Of a stretch of 64,000 nucleotides of DNA, positions 48,532-61,620 are shown one piece after another. This DNA comes from Pelargonium tetragonum (Eukaryota; Streptophyta; Magnoliopsida; Geraniales; Geraniaceae): the NCBI GenBank assembly GCA_036897445.1, contig JAYMTL010000086.1:1-64000 (forward strand), in the 5' to 3' direction. The notes beneath the pieces were generated by a model. It was not told where the DNA came from, did no database searches, and saw nothing but the letters and a program-made list of their open reading frames with translations. Every line of letters starts with the position of its first letter. Position 1 is the stretch's first letter. The translations under genes and the position numbers were made by a program.

Positions 48532-51500
48532 CTAATTCGTCTGAAATCGCGTAACTTAGGTAGAAGCCTTTTGCTGTAGCTGTCAAGTAAACCCATTCCT
48601 TCCCTTTCTTAAAAGACTAAGATTTGTTGGTAAAAATGCTTTAAAAGCCAGTTTCTTGCCCTCTTTACGAAAAATTCTAAGGCAATATGATAAGGGAACT
48701 TCGGGTCCGGTTAAGTACCTTGATGAAAGCTAACTACAATAAAACAAGTAACGTATAGTATGAGTACCTAATCTAGATTTATTGTAAAGAGTCATAGTCC
48801 ATAAAATGAAAAAGCCTCCTTAAATTACTTAATTTAATATTAAAGAATTTCCAGGCAAAGTCCCACAGAAAATAAAAGCAATAGTAATACCAGAAGTTCC
48901 TATTTAGTTTTCTAATAAGCAAGGTGGAGAAGACATAGGGCTCAAAAAACCAAACTAGACTAGAAAAGGAATCTCCTGAAGCAAATACCAAAGACTTAGT
49001 ATTAATAGGACTTTATTAGTATAGCCGCGTGGAGTACCTTAAAACGTTAAACGTCTCAGATGTAAAAACACCCTTACCTTAAAGAAACCCGCGAAGCCTT
49101 TTAAACAAACGAAAAATTTGAAATAAACTTTGACCTTTTCCTAAATTATCTGTAAACCCCTTTATTAGACGGGAATTGTCTTACAATATACACGGAAGGG
49201 GCGGCTCTCTGCTCCTAGGAACGTATTTGTATATACTTTAAATTAACCAGAGTCTTTGACCCAGGGCAATATTAAGAGGCGCATAGGCGAGCACGTTTGC
49301 TAGACTTTACTTTATCCTACTGTCAGTGGTTTTTTTGCTTTAAATTCAAGGATAAAAAATTCCTACTTACTGTAAACTACTCTGATCTGAGCCCATAAAC
49401 TAAGGAATACCAAGTCCTTGTCAGGTAAAAAGTAAAGTAAATAAAATTTAGGATATAAAAATCTTAAGGAATCCCCAATGGCCTTAACCCGGGTATATCG
49501 GAAAAAAGAAATTTTAAGTACATGTAGCAATTTCAAGTGCTTTTGGGCCTAAGTTAAGTTTATGCATTACCTACTAAATCCGAAACTAAAAAGGAGACTT
49601 CAAGGACTCGGATATTATATACAAAAATTGCAGGAACACTTAGTCCTTCCTGAAAAGCTACTGTAAACACTCTCAACAGGTGAAATGTATACTCTCTTTT
49701 CATACTAAAGTGCCATCCTATGGCAGCTTTATCTAGTAAAAACGCGGGAGTACCCCTATTTAGAAGGAGCGCTTCGTAGAAAACTCAACCTCGAATAAAG
49801 TAAGTATTCCTTTTAATCTGTTACATAAAACATAAATGCCCGCATCCGAGTATTCTTATTACAAGAACCCGGTTACAATTTCAAACCTGTCCCTTATATA
49901 CGTCCTATACCGAAATCCCCCACCACCCGACGAATCCCTTTTTATAAAAAAACTTTAATCCCCAGGAAATACCAAGACTATTATTTATTCCTAACTACAA
50001 AACCACTTTTAGATTAGAAGAGAGAGATTTAGGGCACTCTTTATTAACTTAAGTTAAATAGAAATTTTTATTAACAAGGACTAAATTTGTCAAAATTCCC
50101 TGTAAATACCCAGGAATTTCCTTTTAGAAAGTGAATCCTCTAATTCCAAGAGCTTGTACCACATGAGTTATTCCCCTTGTAAAGACCGCAAATTACCCTG
50201 CTTGCTTATTTAAAATAGGGAATCCCGAGTTTCTAGAAAAGTTTTTATAAATAAAAGATGCCTTTTTACAGATTGAATGTAAATTTCCCACTGTTTCAAA
50301 AAGGGTCCTCTCATTAGAAGCACTCTATGTTATCGTGAACTGGGATTTTGCTAAAGGGTAAAACAGCAATCCCGAAATCTTAACTATGAATTACAACCGG
50401 AGTCCTTTGTCATTTGAGGACTACTACAAAAAAAGACCTTGAGAGGAAGATCCAATTGTCGAGTAAAGGCTAGACATAGATAAATCTATCTTGATCTTTG
50501 GACGGGTTCCCCTTTAAATTATTTAAGAGTTAACTTGCGTAGGAATTGGAAAATCCAGTTTAGTAAACAACAAGGGGAACCTTAAGAAAGAGGGACGCTT
50601 ATATGTATATGTGAGTTATCCTAAGCATCTCGATCTTCTAATCAGTGTAAAGTAAGACTTTTTAAGCTATGCCGCAGTTTAATTTATATATAAGTTCTTA
50701 TCCATTTTCTACTAAAATAAGCTAAGCCTGTACTAACTATAACCGGGTTCCTCCTATCTCCAATATAGTATTCTAAAGACACCTAAGAGCTTCAAAAGGC
50801 GGGAACAACCTAATTTTTATTCGGAGTTTATCTAGTATCCAATTTTCTTATTCGTAAGTTTCATTTTGGAAAGCGGTGTATAGAGTACTTAACAGGGATC
50901 CCGGTATATGAAAAAGTCTTCAACTTACGGATTCCTTTTTTGGTTTAATAACGGAGCTCCTTTGAATAAGGGAGTATCCTTAATAGCTCTGTGCTCCTAC
51001 TTTTTCTTATAAATTCTCACTTCTACAAGGAGTGGTTTTCCAAGGAGGGTCGTACTTTTAAGTACCAAGTAATACTCGGGGATCTCAAAGGAGTGTCACT
51101 TCTCAGATTAGCGGTTCCGTCAAAGCAATTTCACTTAGTGTATATAATATAACAGGTTTCTAAACTAAAAGTAGAGAATGCCTATATTTTTTTTACAAAG
51201 CGTGTTCCCAAGGTTTCAAGAGAATTAAGACTTTCTTACAAATATAGCATAAAGCAAAAAATTCCCAAGAAAAATCCATACACAATTATGTAATAGCTCT
51301 CGCAAGGGCCCCCTTTCCAGAAGAGAAGCGTAGAGCTAGGATTTGAGATAGGCAAAAGTCGACCCCCAAGAAAAAGAAAAGCATCCCACAAGAAAATTTT
51401 TTACTGAGTAGTATTGAAACACCTAAATTATTATACCCGCGGCTATATTCTACTTGAACTTCATTGAGTATCCTTCTACAGAAACACGTAAGTCGAACTA

Positions 51501-54500
51501 CTACTTTAAATAGCAGAAACTCTAAGAAATTTATAAAAAAGAAGTGAATTAATTTTATTCTATTTCGGTTTACTGAAAAAGGTTCGAGACTTCTGTAAAT
51601 TAGTAAAAGAAACCCTTTCGTTGCGTTAAACTTTAAGACTCCTCCTTCTTGACTTGAGACTTCGTATTTACTACTAAATAACTTTTCTTGGACTTTTAAA
51701 TAAAATGAAATTCCGCCGAAACTTTTGGTGAACCCTTAAAGAGTACTTACGAATGCCAAAAAGTTTAACTAAAACTAAATTATGAAAACTTTAAATGATA
51801 TTCGCGGAGAGCCTTTTTCATGAACTTTCGTCGAGGCCCAATAAATGCAATATGGTGCCTGTGACAGGATTTCTACTTATACCTTTCAATGTTATAACTA
51901 AATAAAAGGAACTGAAGCTCTCTAAAATTTTTTTGTGGTTAAAGATTTAGGAAACCCGATATAATATAAACACCCTTATACTTCAAGTACTCTAGCAGTG
52001 GTATAAAGTAGGGGCCATTTAGTTGAAAGAAAGTATATTTATATAACTGGTTTAACTTAACTTATACAAGATTTTTCGTTTGATTTAAGATACCTATCAT
52101 ATAAAAACTCTTTTATTTAATTACTTTAATAACTCAGGTAGGTTTTGGTTAATGACTTATTGTGTTGTTTCAACGAGAAGCCAGTATTATTTGTTACCAA
52201 AAATTTTCTTTCCTCGAGGAGCGCATTCTCCAACTATGATAAATGTAAAAGGGGCCCTTGTTGTATTCAAACCAGGTCTTACTTTCAAGGGCTCCCTAGT
52301 ATTATGTATTCTGATACACCGGGGTTTGCCTGCTAAGTTAGTAACTAAAAAAGTAGTTTCTGTAGCCCAAAAGCTTCCGGAGGAAATATCCTTGTAGATC
52401 TCCTTATGACCGCTATTTAACATTAACAAGTACGTAACGTTCTTCATACTTTTTAAGTTTTATATTACTATACAGTAGATCAGGTAATCGACTTTTCTTT
52501 ATGTACCAGAATTTTAAAAGAACTAAGATTTATCCATCTGAGATTAAAGCGTTGTACTAATACTCTACTAATGAAAGTCTAAGAAAAGGTTAAAAAAAGT
52601 CTTTGTCGACGAAAAGAGCAACTGTTTGTATTTTATTTATCCTAACTCTTGGTGATCCAAACTCTACAGCCTTGAGTACTAAAGAATCTAGTACTACACT
52701 GCAAAAACCTAACTTAAGGAATAGGAAATTTTCATAAAAAGCCTATTTAATCTAAATTTTGAAACATAAACCCCTTTTTAAGTAGTACACTTAACAAAGC
52801 AAACAACTTAACCCACTCTAAATGCAACTCCTTTTATTCTCTACTTGCTATAAAAGAATATAACTCTTAGAAGCTGGGCTCTCTATGGGTTCAAAATCAT
52901 TTCTCTTTACTTTTATTAGGTTAGGAAAAACAAGAGCTATCCTACAAATTAAAAAAGGGGGGTCACTTCCTTTTACTAGGAGTTAGCTATACTATAAAGA
53001 AGTCTATACCTATGAGGTTCTGGGTTAGCCCTCGTAATTTAATATATTAAAGCGGGTACCTTGGAGCAAGAGAATTTAAAAACCTACCCGTGGGGATAAG
53101 TAATAAGTTAAGGTATGGGTTTTGAAGCTTGTACCCTACGAATATTAATATTATAGGAACCTGGTTTTGGGGTTTCCAGACACTAAAGTTAAAAAAGAAT
53201 TTAGTAAAGAGACCCTTCTTAGCCTAGTCTAATATAACTATCTCGTAACAAAACTCCTAGAGCGGAATTAAATTAAAGAAGTAACCCCAGCCATTCAGCA
53301 GGGCGCTTCTCTTTAACTTAGTGTAAAACTTTTAGTACTCTCGGGTTAAGCCCTTAATAAAGAGATTATCTTTTAATCAAAACCTCTAGCTTTAGATACT
53401 AATTCAGTAGTAAGTACTTGAATCTTTAGTATTAGGATAGGGCGCATCAGAATTACAAGCTAGCCTTGCGTCAGCCATCTTAATGAATTACCCAACCTAT
53501 AACTGGTGTTAGAACAAGGCACCAAAGTGTTTAGATACCCCTTATTTAATCCAATTTTAGTTGACAAAGCTCAAAAAGAAGAATTATAAGTGGAGCTCGC
53601 TAAGGGAAACCTTGAGTAAATCTAATTTAGAGGTATTCCCCGCTTTGTCACTACTCATGTATACTTTAAGCGGCCCTTAATTTGATGAAAAGGGATTTAG
53701 CTTTTTTGGTAATTACCTGCTTTTTCTTTCTATCGAGCAACTAAAGAGGGCTCCTGTTCCTTTAGGGTTTTTTAAGAAACTTGTTGCCATCCTGTTCTTA
53801 AGTCTCTTATAAAGTTTTGATTATACACTGCTGTAAAAAGTTCAATATATTAGTAAGGAGCCACTTTTGCCTTACTTACAAACGAGATGCCTATAGAGAC
53901 TCTTCAATTAAAACCTCGATCTGTTGGAAGAGCCCCGGGTTGCTATATACGTATGTATACTTTTCCTGCTAGGCTCACTTAAGATTCTTATTCTATACTC
54001 GGATCTCCATAAACTTTGTTGCATTCTTCTTGAAGGGCAAAAACCTAGAGGAATCCCTGAAAAACTGCAAAAAAATAAGACTAGATTGGGAACTCTCAGA
54101 TATTAAAAAAAATCTCTCCTCGGGCTTAATTAAATATGGGAACGTGATACTCAAATTACATACATCGGGTTCATTCGAAGTTTTTCTTGTTTCAGATAAA
54201 GGGGTTACTCTGAATTTCCCGGTATCCTTGTTACTACTCAGGAATAGATATAACTCCTCCAGTCTAGATGCCTAAGTAAAATATATAGCAACAACCTTTA
54301 AGACAAAGGAAACCCTACAGGGACGTAAGTACTTCCTACTAAGGCTTAATATCTAATAAATCTAAATAAGGGGTCTATAATTTTACTAAGGCAGGTTTTC
54401 CTTCAAAGGATTTTCTACTTTCTACTGCGAGTTTGTAAAGCTTAGTGGGCATAATTACAGAGATACGTAAGCAGTTACTATAAAAATAAAGAGTATATAA

Positions 54501-56280
54501 AGCAATCCTTGTAATCGTACTTCGAGGACTAGACCTACTTTGTAAAGAACTCCACAAGTTAGTCTTCTAAGAAGGGGTTAAATTCAAGGAAAAGAGTCCA
54601 TAAAGTACATAATATCGGTTTACAAGGACTTTCTCTCTGACAATTCCTAACACGCAGTTTCGCAGGCCATTCCTAGTAGTTTGAGATCCGCTTTCACTAT
54701 ATAAAAAGCATTCGGCCAATCAAGAAGAGAGATACTCTCACTCCCCTTCTATATTTCTTTATTCCTTAGACGAGCTTTAGTCTATATCCGAGCAAGAGGC
54801 ATCAAAAAGAAATTTTTACCGGGTAATAACATTCAGGTTCACTAGACATTGAAATATTAAGAGTATTGAAGAAAGTTGTGATGACAAAGGACAGCTCTTT
54901 ATATATAAAGATTCTGACTTTTCGGGGCCTTTCTTATATTAAAGTAGCAAAAGTCAACCTACATTCTTCTTTTTTAGACGGGTTCCTGCTTAAAATTCTC
55001 AGGGAGATTCCACAATTTCTCAATCAAAAAAGATGCTTAGTTTTGTATAGGGCTGGTTGGTTTAAAATATCTTCTTAAAAAATTTCCTTTTTTGTATACT
55101 AACACGACTTCCGGGACTTGTTTGCGGCCTAATGCGAAAAATATCCTTAGTATAAAAGTTTTCTCGCGGATCCGGTAGAGGCAATTCCTACAGGAGAGAT
55201 TTTGGACTAGTTTGTATTCTTTGTTGCTAAACTATTATCTAAATCTCTTTATCTTTAATCTAAAGTCTTCTTTTTATTATCTTGTCATAGAGATTAAATT
55301 ACCAAAGACAAAAGCCCCGGGTAGAACCCACTTAGTTAAGGACACAGGGGTACTTGAAATTATGCAACCAGGTTTCTTTTATTTTATAAAGAGTACAGGC
55401 TTTTTATTATAACAAGAATATCCTCGCAATAAAGTGCACGCAAGTGGCCGCAGAAAATTGATTATATCGATTTGAAATTTAGATACTAAAGTCTTACTAA
55501 ATCTAAAAGGGGTTCCGTCAGTACTCTGTGCAAAGTTTTTCTAGGTCGGTATTTAAAAGCTTGAGGTTCCTCATTCAATTAGATAAAGTATTCTCGGGCC
55601 ACAAAAAAAGAGGAAATATTTTAACTGATATAAGAAGCTCCCTGAGAACTAAAAATGCGAGAAGCTAGTTCCATAAAAACCCCTATTATTATCTGGACCC
55701 CCACCCTAAATCTTGCTTGTTTTGATAGCCTATCTTACGAGCTAAACCTTTCTTAGCAGTACTTTGTATCCTATGGGTTATACTCTTAAGGGGCTTTTGG
55801 TCGTGGTAAATAGAAGTTATACTACTTATATTAGTATTTAGTATAGTCCTGCTAGTTGGTGTTTTACTTGTTCTATTACTAATTATATAGAGTCTTTGCG
55901 GAGAAGTCCTCCTGCTCTTTGTTCTTACCGTTAAAGAGGAAACAGACCTTGGATAGAATCTTTGTTACCGACCCCGGTGCCGGAGGAAGGTTAACGGAGG
56001 ATAGTATTAGTACAAAAGTTAACCCCTTTAGGACCTCCAAAAGAATTTTGCTAATCTACTTCTTAACCTACGGCTTATCTGCTTTCATCTTAATCTGTCG
56101 AGGCGCTGTGAGTATGACTATATCAAGTAAAGAAAAAAGAAAGAGTACCCTTTATACACTAAAAAACTTCCGAGGAATTCTTTAAGTTAGGAATATAAAC
56201 TTTAAAAGAAAACGGGTTTCAAGCTAGATCTATTATTAGACACCGCCGTAGACCTTTTTGCCGGTAAGTAAATCTTAAAT
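48532..56280. other. Non-coding AT-rich spacer
   Basis: No recognised gene. Three small frames overlap at 52145-52447 on both strands, and others lie at 48779-48991, 53924-54275, 54866-55078 and 55919-56185. None has a recognisable motif, and overlap on both strands argues for chance. Short GGR(n)YCC palindromes continue throughout. Confidence 0.65.
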
Positions 56281-59230
56281 CTGTATTTATTATTAATTAA
56301 TAGATTCTCTTTAACCAAGTAGAGGAATTCCTTGTTTTCAAGGTCAAGTTTACTTGTTCTTGGATAAGGGATAAGGAAGTCTAGCTCACAATGATACTAA
56401 TATAAGAATTTCTTGATATATATCCAAGTTGCCAAGCAAATAGAAACCATTTGTATTAGTATTCCATAACTTGAGTTTAAGATAAGATACAGAAACCAGA
56501 TTCCAGGGATTGCAGCTATAGTAGTCTTCTATTCTTCTGTGTAAGCCTTTTTCTTTAATTACTTCTAATTTAATAACTTCTAGTAATGTAATTATGAAGA
56601 CATAATCTTATCATTGTCCTTGCTTAGGTACACCAAGAACTCTAGAATATATTCCTAATTCTAATCAGATTATGCAAAGAAGTTAAGAATTGTGACGGCT
56701 TGGTAAGGGTGCACGTATTGCTTTACTTCTGTAAACTTTAACATTTATTTCCTAACCTGTCAATTTAGGTAGTTTTAGTTCAGGTTGTACTAATTCTTTG
56801 ACAGAGAAAGATCCGAGTCTTATTGCATAGCTTAACGAACCAAATGGATGCTAATGGATTAGGAGATTCTATTGTGAGAGTAAGTACAAGACCAGTCCTA
56901 GGAATTTCTAATAGATAGGAATCCCTGAATTGTAGCTCTATTCCAAATTTAGTCTTCAGTCTTCTTTATATAGATAACCGAATTCTCTGTCAACATTTCC
57001 AGGTCCACTTTCGGGTTTGTATTTGTATTCGCATGAGGTAAAATTGTTCTAGTTGTAGCTAACAGAGCAGTCCTTATTCCGATCCTTTTGTATAGCAAGT
57101 AAAGTGACTCTATATATAATTGTAGCACTTAATCTTCCTAAATGAGAGGGAACTGGAGTTTCTAAATAATTCCATGTTGTAAACCTGATTTCTATTACCT
57201 TTGAGTTGGGAAAGTATAGGATTAGCCTTACGAGAGTTTAGGCAAGCAAGCTTGTATTGTATCAGTATTTGGTAATGTCCTTGTAAGCAGGTAAAGGTGT
57301 CGAAATCCTCTTTGTTCTTCCTTTTCAAGATAGATACATGAGTAAATGGGGACTCTCTTAATCGGGATTGAACCTCTAAATGTATTCTTGGTAAAGGTTC
57401 TTCCTTTTGAGTAGATTCCTCAGAATTTCATTGTTTAGGATTTAGTCTCTTTGTTGTAGCTAAAGGAGTTAAAGGAAAACATCTTCATTTACAAACGTAT
57501 CTCGTATTATTCTGTAAACTAATGGAATTCCGGTGATGGAATCGCGAAGGAGAGGCATACTTAATTAAAAGAATTGTTCTAAACCTGGCTGAAGCTTAGC
57601 TCTTAATCATGAGTTTTTTATAGTCAATTTATAATAGCCTCGGTTTATTAGTTTGTTGTATGTAAACCAGATAATCCTAAGAATCCTAACAACTTGTAGG
57701 AACCAAACCACCTCTTGAGAGTAGATTCCTTTGAAGAGCTTTCCTTGAAGAATCTACCTTTTCAGTGTGAGAGCAGATTCCCATTATAACATTATAATAG
57801 ATAGTTTATAGGATATATTTCATTCTTTCTTTGGGATTGCGCGAGCTAGGAGTTGAAGTTATTTCCACTAGAGAGCTTGATTCCGATCTATAAGTTGGGG
57901 AGGCTGTTTTCTTTTGTTGGTGTTTCTGGGCCATTTCCTTTAACGAGATAGGAATGATTTTTTCTTTAAAGAGGTTCCCCAGTAGTTTAACAAGGAATTT
58001 AGGAAATCCTGTTTTCTAGGTTCTTGTAAAGTTGTAAAGTCAGGATAATAAAAGTACCTGTAACTATTTTAGGAAGGAGTTCACAAGATTGTAGCGAAGA
58101 ACTGTTCTTGAGATTCCTAAGAGTTCTGAGTGAAGGTGTCAATAGCCTTTATGCTAGAGAGCTTTCCCAAGGTAAACTTCTTAATTACATTACCTATGTC
58201 AATTTTAAAGTATTCCGATCCTGTAAAGGAGTCTTAGTTATTTTGTTCAGTTGTTGAAACCAGATTGTAGGGAGGGTTGATTCTATTTCATTTCCTTTGG
58301 ACCTTTTGAGAATTCCTATGGAGTTGAGATTTCTTAGTTTGTATTTTCTAGAATACATAGTTTAGGAAAGAACTCTCCAGTGAGGAGAACAGATGCCAAT
58401 TCTTTGGAAGCAAGTTTGTTTATCTTGATGAAAGGCTAATTTTGTTTAGCAGGATAACAGATAATTGTTGCTATGAATTTGTATTCTTGGTTTGAATAGT
58501 CCTAAGCCAAACAAGTGTTGCTAGTATTCTTGTCTTTGGTATCTTTCCTAGGATTTTAAAGAATTGCTTCTAAACTTCTAAACATCATTCTTGGGAATTT
58601 GTTATTATGGATGCTTCTATTTCTAGCTGGTAAAGGTGTCAATACAATTTCCAGTTCTAATTGAAAGATTTCTTGTTAGTTTGACAGTTAAGGAGACTTC
58701 ATAATTCTATTCGTACCTTAAAAAGAGTGATTAGTAGTTTTAGTAGTTAATGAATGTATTCCTGAACGGAGTTTGTATTCAGTTGGATTGGTTGAGTTAA
58801 GCTAACATTGACGGTAAAGATTAGATATTTGTATTCCAGTAAGCCGATATAAGTATAGCTAATGAGTTCTTGTTCTAATGGAAGTGCATTATAGGGGGAT
58901 GATTTTTGTTTAGGAGAGTTCCTGTGATAATAAGTGTAACTCTAGTTATTGTAGCTTACTGAATTTAGGTATTTTATCTTCCTAGGATAAACTAAGACTT
59001 TAGGAAGGAACTGTTCTTGGCTGCTAAGTTGGCTGACATTGATGGTAAAGGCAGGTCAATTTCTTGGTAAGGAAGTGTAGCTCTTCTGTATAGCAAGCAA
59101 AGCGATCGTTTAGCAGGAGTCTTAGAAAAATGTATTCCAGGTTTTGGATAAAACGGATTTTCTTTAACTAGTATATATATGTACCAGGGATTCCTAAACA
59201 AATATCATCCTGGATAAATCTTGCCTCTAC
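56281..59230. repeat. Left half of composite repeat: G/T-rich, degenerate repeats
   Basis: The plus strand is T/G-rich and carries recurring words: TTTGTATTC at 57022, 58478, 58772 and 58828; TGTATAGCAAG at 57089 and 59087, each followed by similar sequence; and GGTAAAGGTGTC near 57292 and 58630. A 19-bp block, GCTAACATTGACGGTAAAG (58801-58819), returns with two changes at 59032-59050. There is no coding capacity beyond 72 codons. The right half carries related words in inverted orientation. Confidence 0.6.
58474..58491. repeat. 18-bp inverted repeat, left copy
   Basis: TGAATTTGTATTCTTGGT is the exact reverse complement of 59973-59990. A third, partial relative, CAAACCAAGAATACA, lies near 60,488 in the right-half orientation. 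Confidence 0.9.
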
Positions 59231-61620
59231 ACCAGCTGATAGAGCTCCCAACATGATCATGATTCTGTAAGAGAGTCCTTTTATTCCAAAGTCATTGGAG
59301 GGAATTCTAAACCTAACTTGACTAGGATAGGACGTAACTGACGGCATTCTATTAAGATTAAGGAAAGTGAACTCCTTTCCTAAATTACAGTCAACAAAGA
59401 GCTTGGATAAGGTGCGATACTTGCAAAGGACTTCAACAGCCTGCTCTTTAAGACTTAGGATTAGTTTATAAGCTCAAACAAGTAGAAGAAAGAGTAACAG
59501 GAATACAATATTCCAATTTCGGCATTAAGCACTTGGGTTTCCTTCTCTTTCTATTCCATAACTCCTTTAATAAGGTAAGAAGAATCAGTTTTCTACCATA
59601 CCAATGTCAGCGTACCACCAAAACTCAGAATACTTCCTAGCAACAATTCTGTATGAAAGTTACGGTACTCAACTCTCAATCTCAAAAACTACCCACTCCT
59701 ACCAAACATGAACCAACTACGCAAGATGTCGAACAAGTCAACTTCATAAACAAACTCCAAATAGGAATTTAGGAGTCTACTTTCAACTCAAAAGGAACTC
59801 TTGAAAGGTCAAATAGGAATCAAGCTCTCGTAAGGAAAGTAAATCACTCTGTTTATGTTCTCCTAAACCCTTTAGCTCCACCGGCAGATAGAGCTCCCAT
59901 ATTAAGAGAGTCCTCTAAGCTTATGTCCATTACTGATTGATATATCGGTTCGACTAGAGTTTCCTTGCAACAACCAAGAATACAAATTCAATTCTTAGCT
60001 GCCCAGGAATCCGGTTTCTGTCTAATACTCCTTTACCTTTAACCAGGTTTATGTCTATAACTAGCAACCTCCCAATATAGAACTTATCCCATTAGATACA
60101 AGGAATACTAAAATCTTAAATCCTTAGCCGGCTTACACAAAGGTAATAGGGAAATAGATTAGAACAATTTAGACCTCTCCAGCAGAAAGCATTGACCTTC
60201 GACAGCTAAGACAGAGCGTTCTTAGGATTTTTCCCTCATTTCAGACCTCGGAATATTCCAAAAATAGAATCTCCAGTGCAACTTTCAACTTCAATAGCCA
60301 AGACTTGAAACCCAGAATCAGTTTATGTTATACTTTATTTAGCTTTCCAGCTTTAACAGGGGAATGATAATAGCTAGAAGTAAATTATTTGTTGAATGCT
60401 CCTTTACACATCGATCGTAAAAGCACTCTACAAGATAAACCTTGTAAGCTCATGTATCTCTCATAAACTCGAATACTATTTAATACAAACCAAGAATACA
60501 CAATGGAATACAAAATATCTAAGACTCACGGTTAAACTGCTAGGCTCTCTAAGAACCTTCGTACCTAAATCCTGCATAAGCTCTGGAATACCTTAAAGGG
60601 CTCTTTCTTAAACACCAAAACAGGAACCTACTCAACTCTCAACAACAAAGAACTGCCCATAATGAAAAAAAGCTACGTCTCAATCTCAAGAACTAGCAAC
60701 TCCTATCTACACCGGTAAAGACATTAATTCCTTAGGAAATAGAATATCCTCGCAGCTACAGCTTGACAACTTCAATAGCCTGGTTATCATTAACTCTAAA
60801 ACAAAGAAGGCCTCCTTCGGGAATTTCCTTATTAAGGTCATCAGACGGGTTCTTCCCTAGAAGTTCCTTGCTTTAGCTACAACATCATACTGATACAGAA
60901 GCCTCTCCTTTAACTTATCCGCTTAGATCGATCGGATAGACTTAACACCTTATACAGGCACAGGTTTCCCTTATCCCATTACAGCGCCTATTACAGATAT
61001 AGATCGGTATCCTCGTTCCTAGCCTACAACAAAAGAGTGCTGAAATCTCCTAACTTTCCTAGCCTAAGCTTCCAAAGTGAAGGTCTAATAGCTATAATAT
61101 CTTATTTGACCATCCCATTATTTATCAGAGTAAGTTCCTAATCTCAACTCAACCTTCGGTCGCCTTGCAAAGACTACCTATAGTTAACAACTACAAGCTG
61201 AAAAGAGGGAATACATCTTAAGCTATAATAGAACTCTCAACTATCTTAGAAACAGCCTATAAAATATCCAGTACAAGAATAACTACTATACAACCACTAT
61301 AAGAGACTCATTTCTCATTTATAGAGATACTATAACTATAATAAAAATGCCTTATCTATTTATCTATTAAGAAGAATACAATAGCTCCATTAAGGACAGG
61401 GAAGAAGAATCCTAACACCAGGTATCGAAGATAAGACAGGTACAGTTTAGCTCCTTGTAACAACAACACTAAAACTAAAGCTCCTACAACTTCCCACTAA
61501 GTTGGGTATAGTTACAGAGTATAGCTCATACATAAAAGTCAAGGTCAAGTAATCAAAAATAGGAAGAATTTTCGGTTCCTATTCCTATAGTGTAAGTCAG
61601 TTTATCAAAAAAGAGCTCCT
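59231..61620. repeat. Right half of composite repeat: A/C-rich, degenerate repeats
   Basis: The plus strand switches to A/C-rich. Direct degenerate repeats include TCTCAATCTCAA at 59674-59685 and 60678-60689 with similar flanks; AATAGAAT...ACTTCAATAGCC at 60263-60299 and 60738-60780; and GATAGAGCTCCCA followed by TAAGAGAGTCC near 59243 and 59887. Inverted matches to the left half include the exact 18-mer ACCAAGAATACAAATTCA (59973-59990) against 58474-58491, and AATCTCAAGAAC (60682-60693) against 58104-58115. No gene is recognised; the open frames are chance-sized. Confidence 0.6.
59973..59990. repeat. 18-bp inverted repeat, right copy
   Basis: ACCAAGAATACAAATTCA is the exact inverted partner of 58474-58491. 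It helps link the two halves of the composite around about 59.23 kb. Confidence 0.9.

Noticed and set aside
52145-52447. Three overlapping frames on both strands
   Set aside because: Overlap in three frames suggests locally few stop codons rather than a gene; no family resemblance.
59943-60940. Coding exon fragments or an LTR-type element in the composite repeat
   Set aside because: No reverse transcriptase, integrase or capsid motif, no primer-binding site, and stops are frequent in all frames. The repeats are better described as non-coding.
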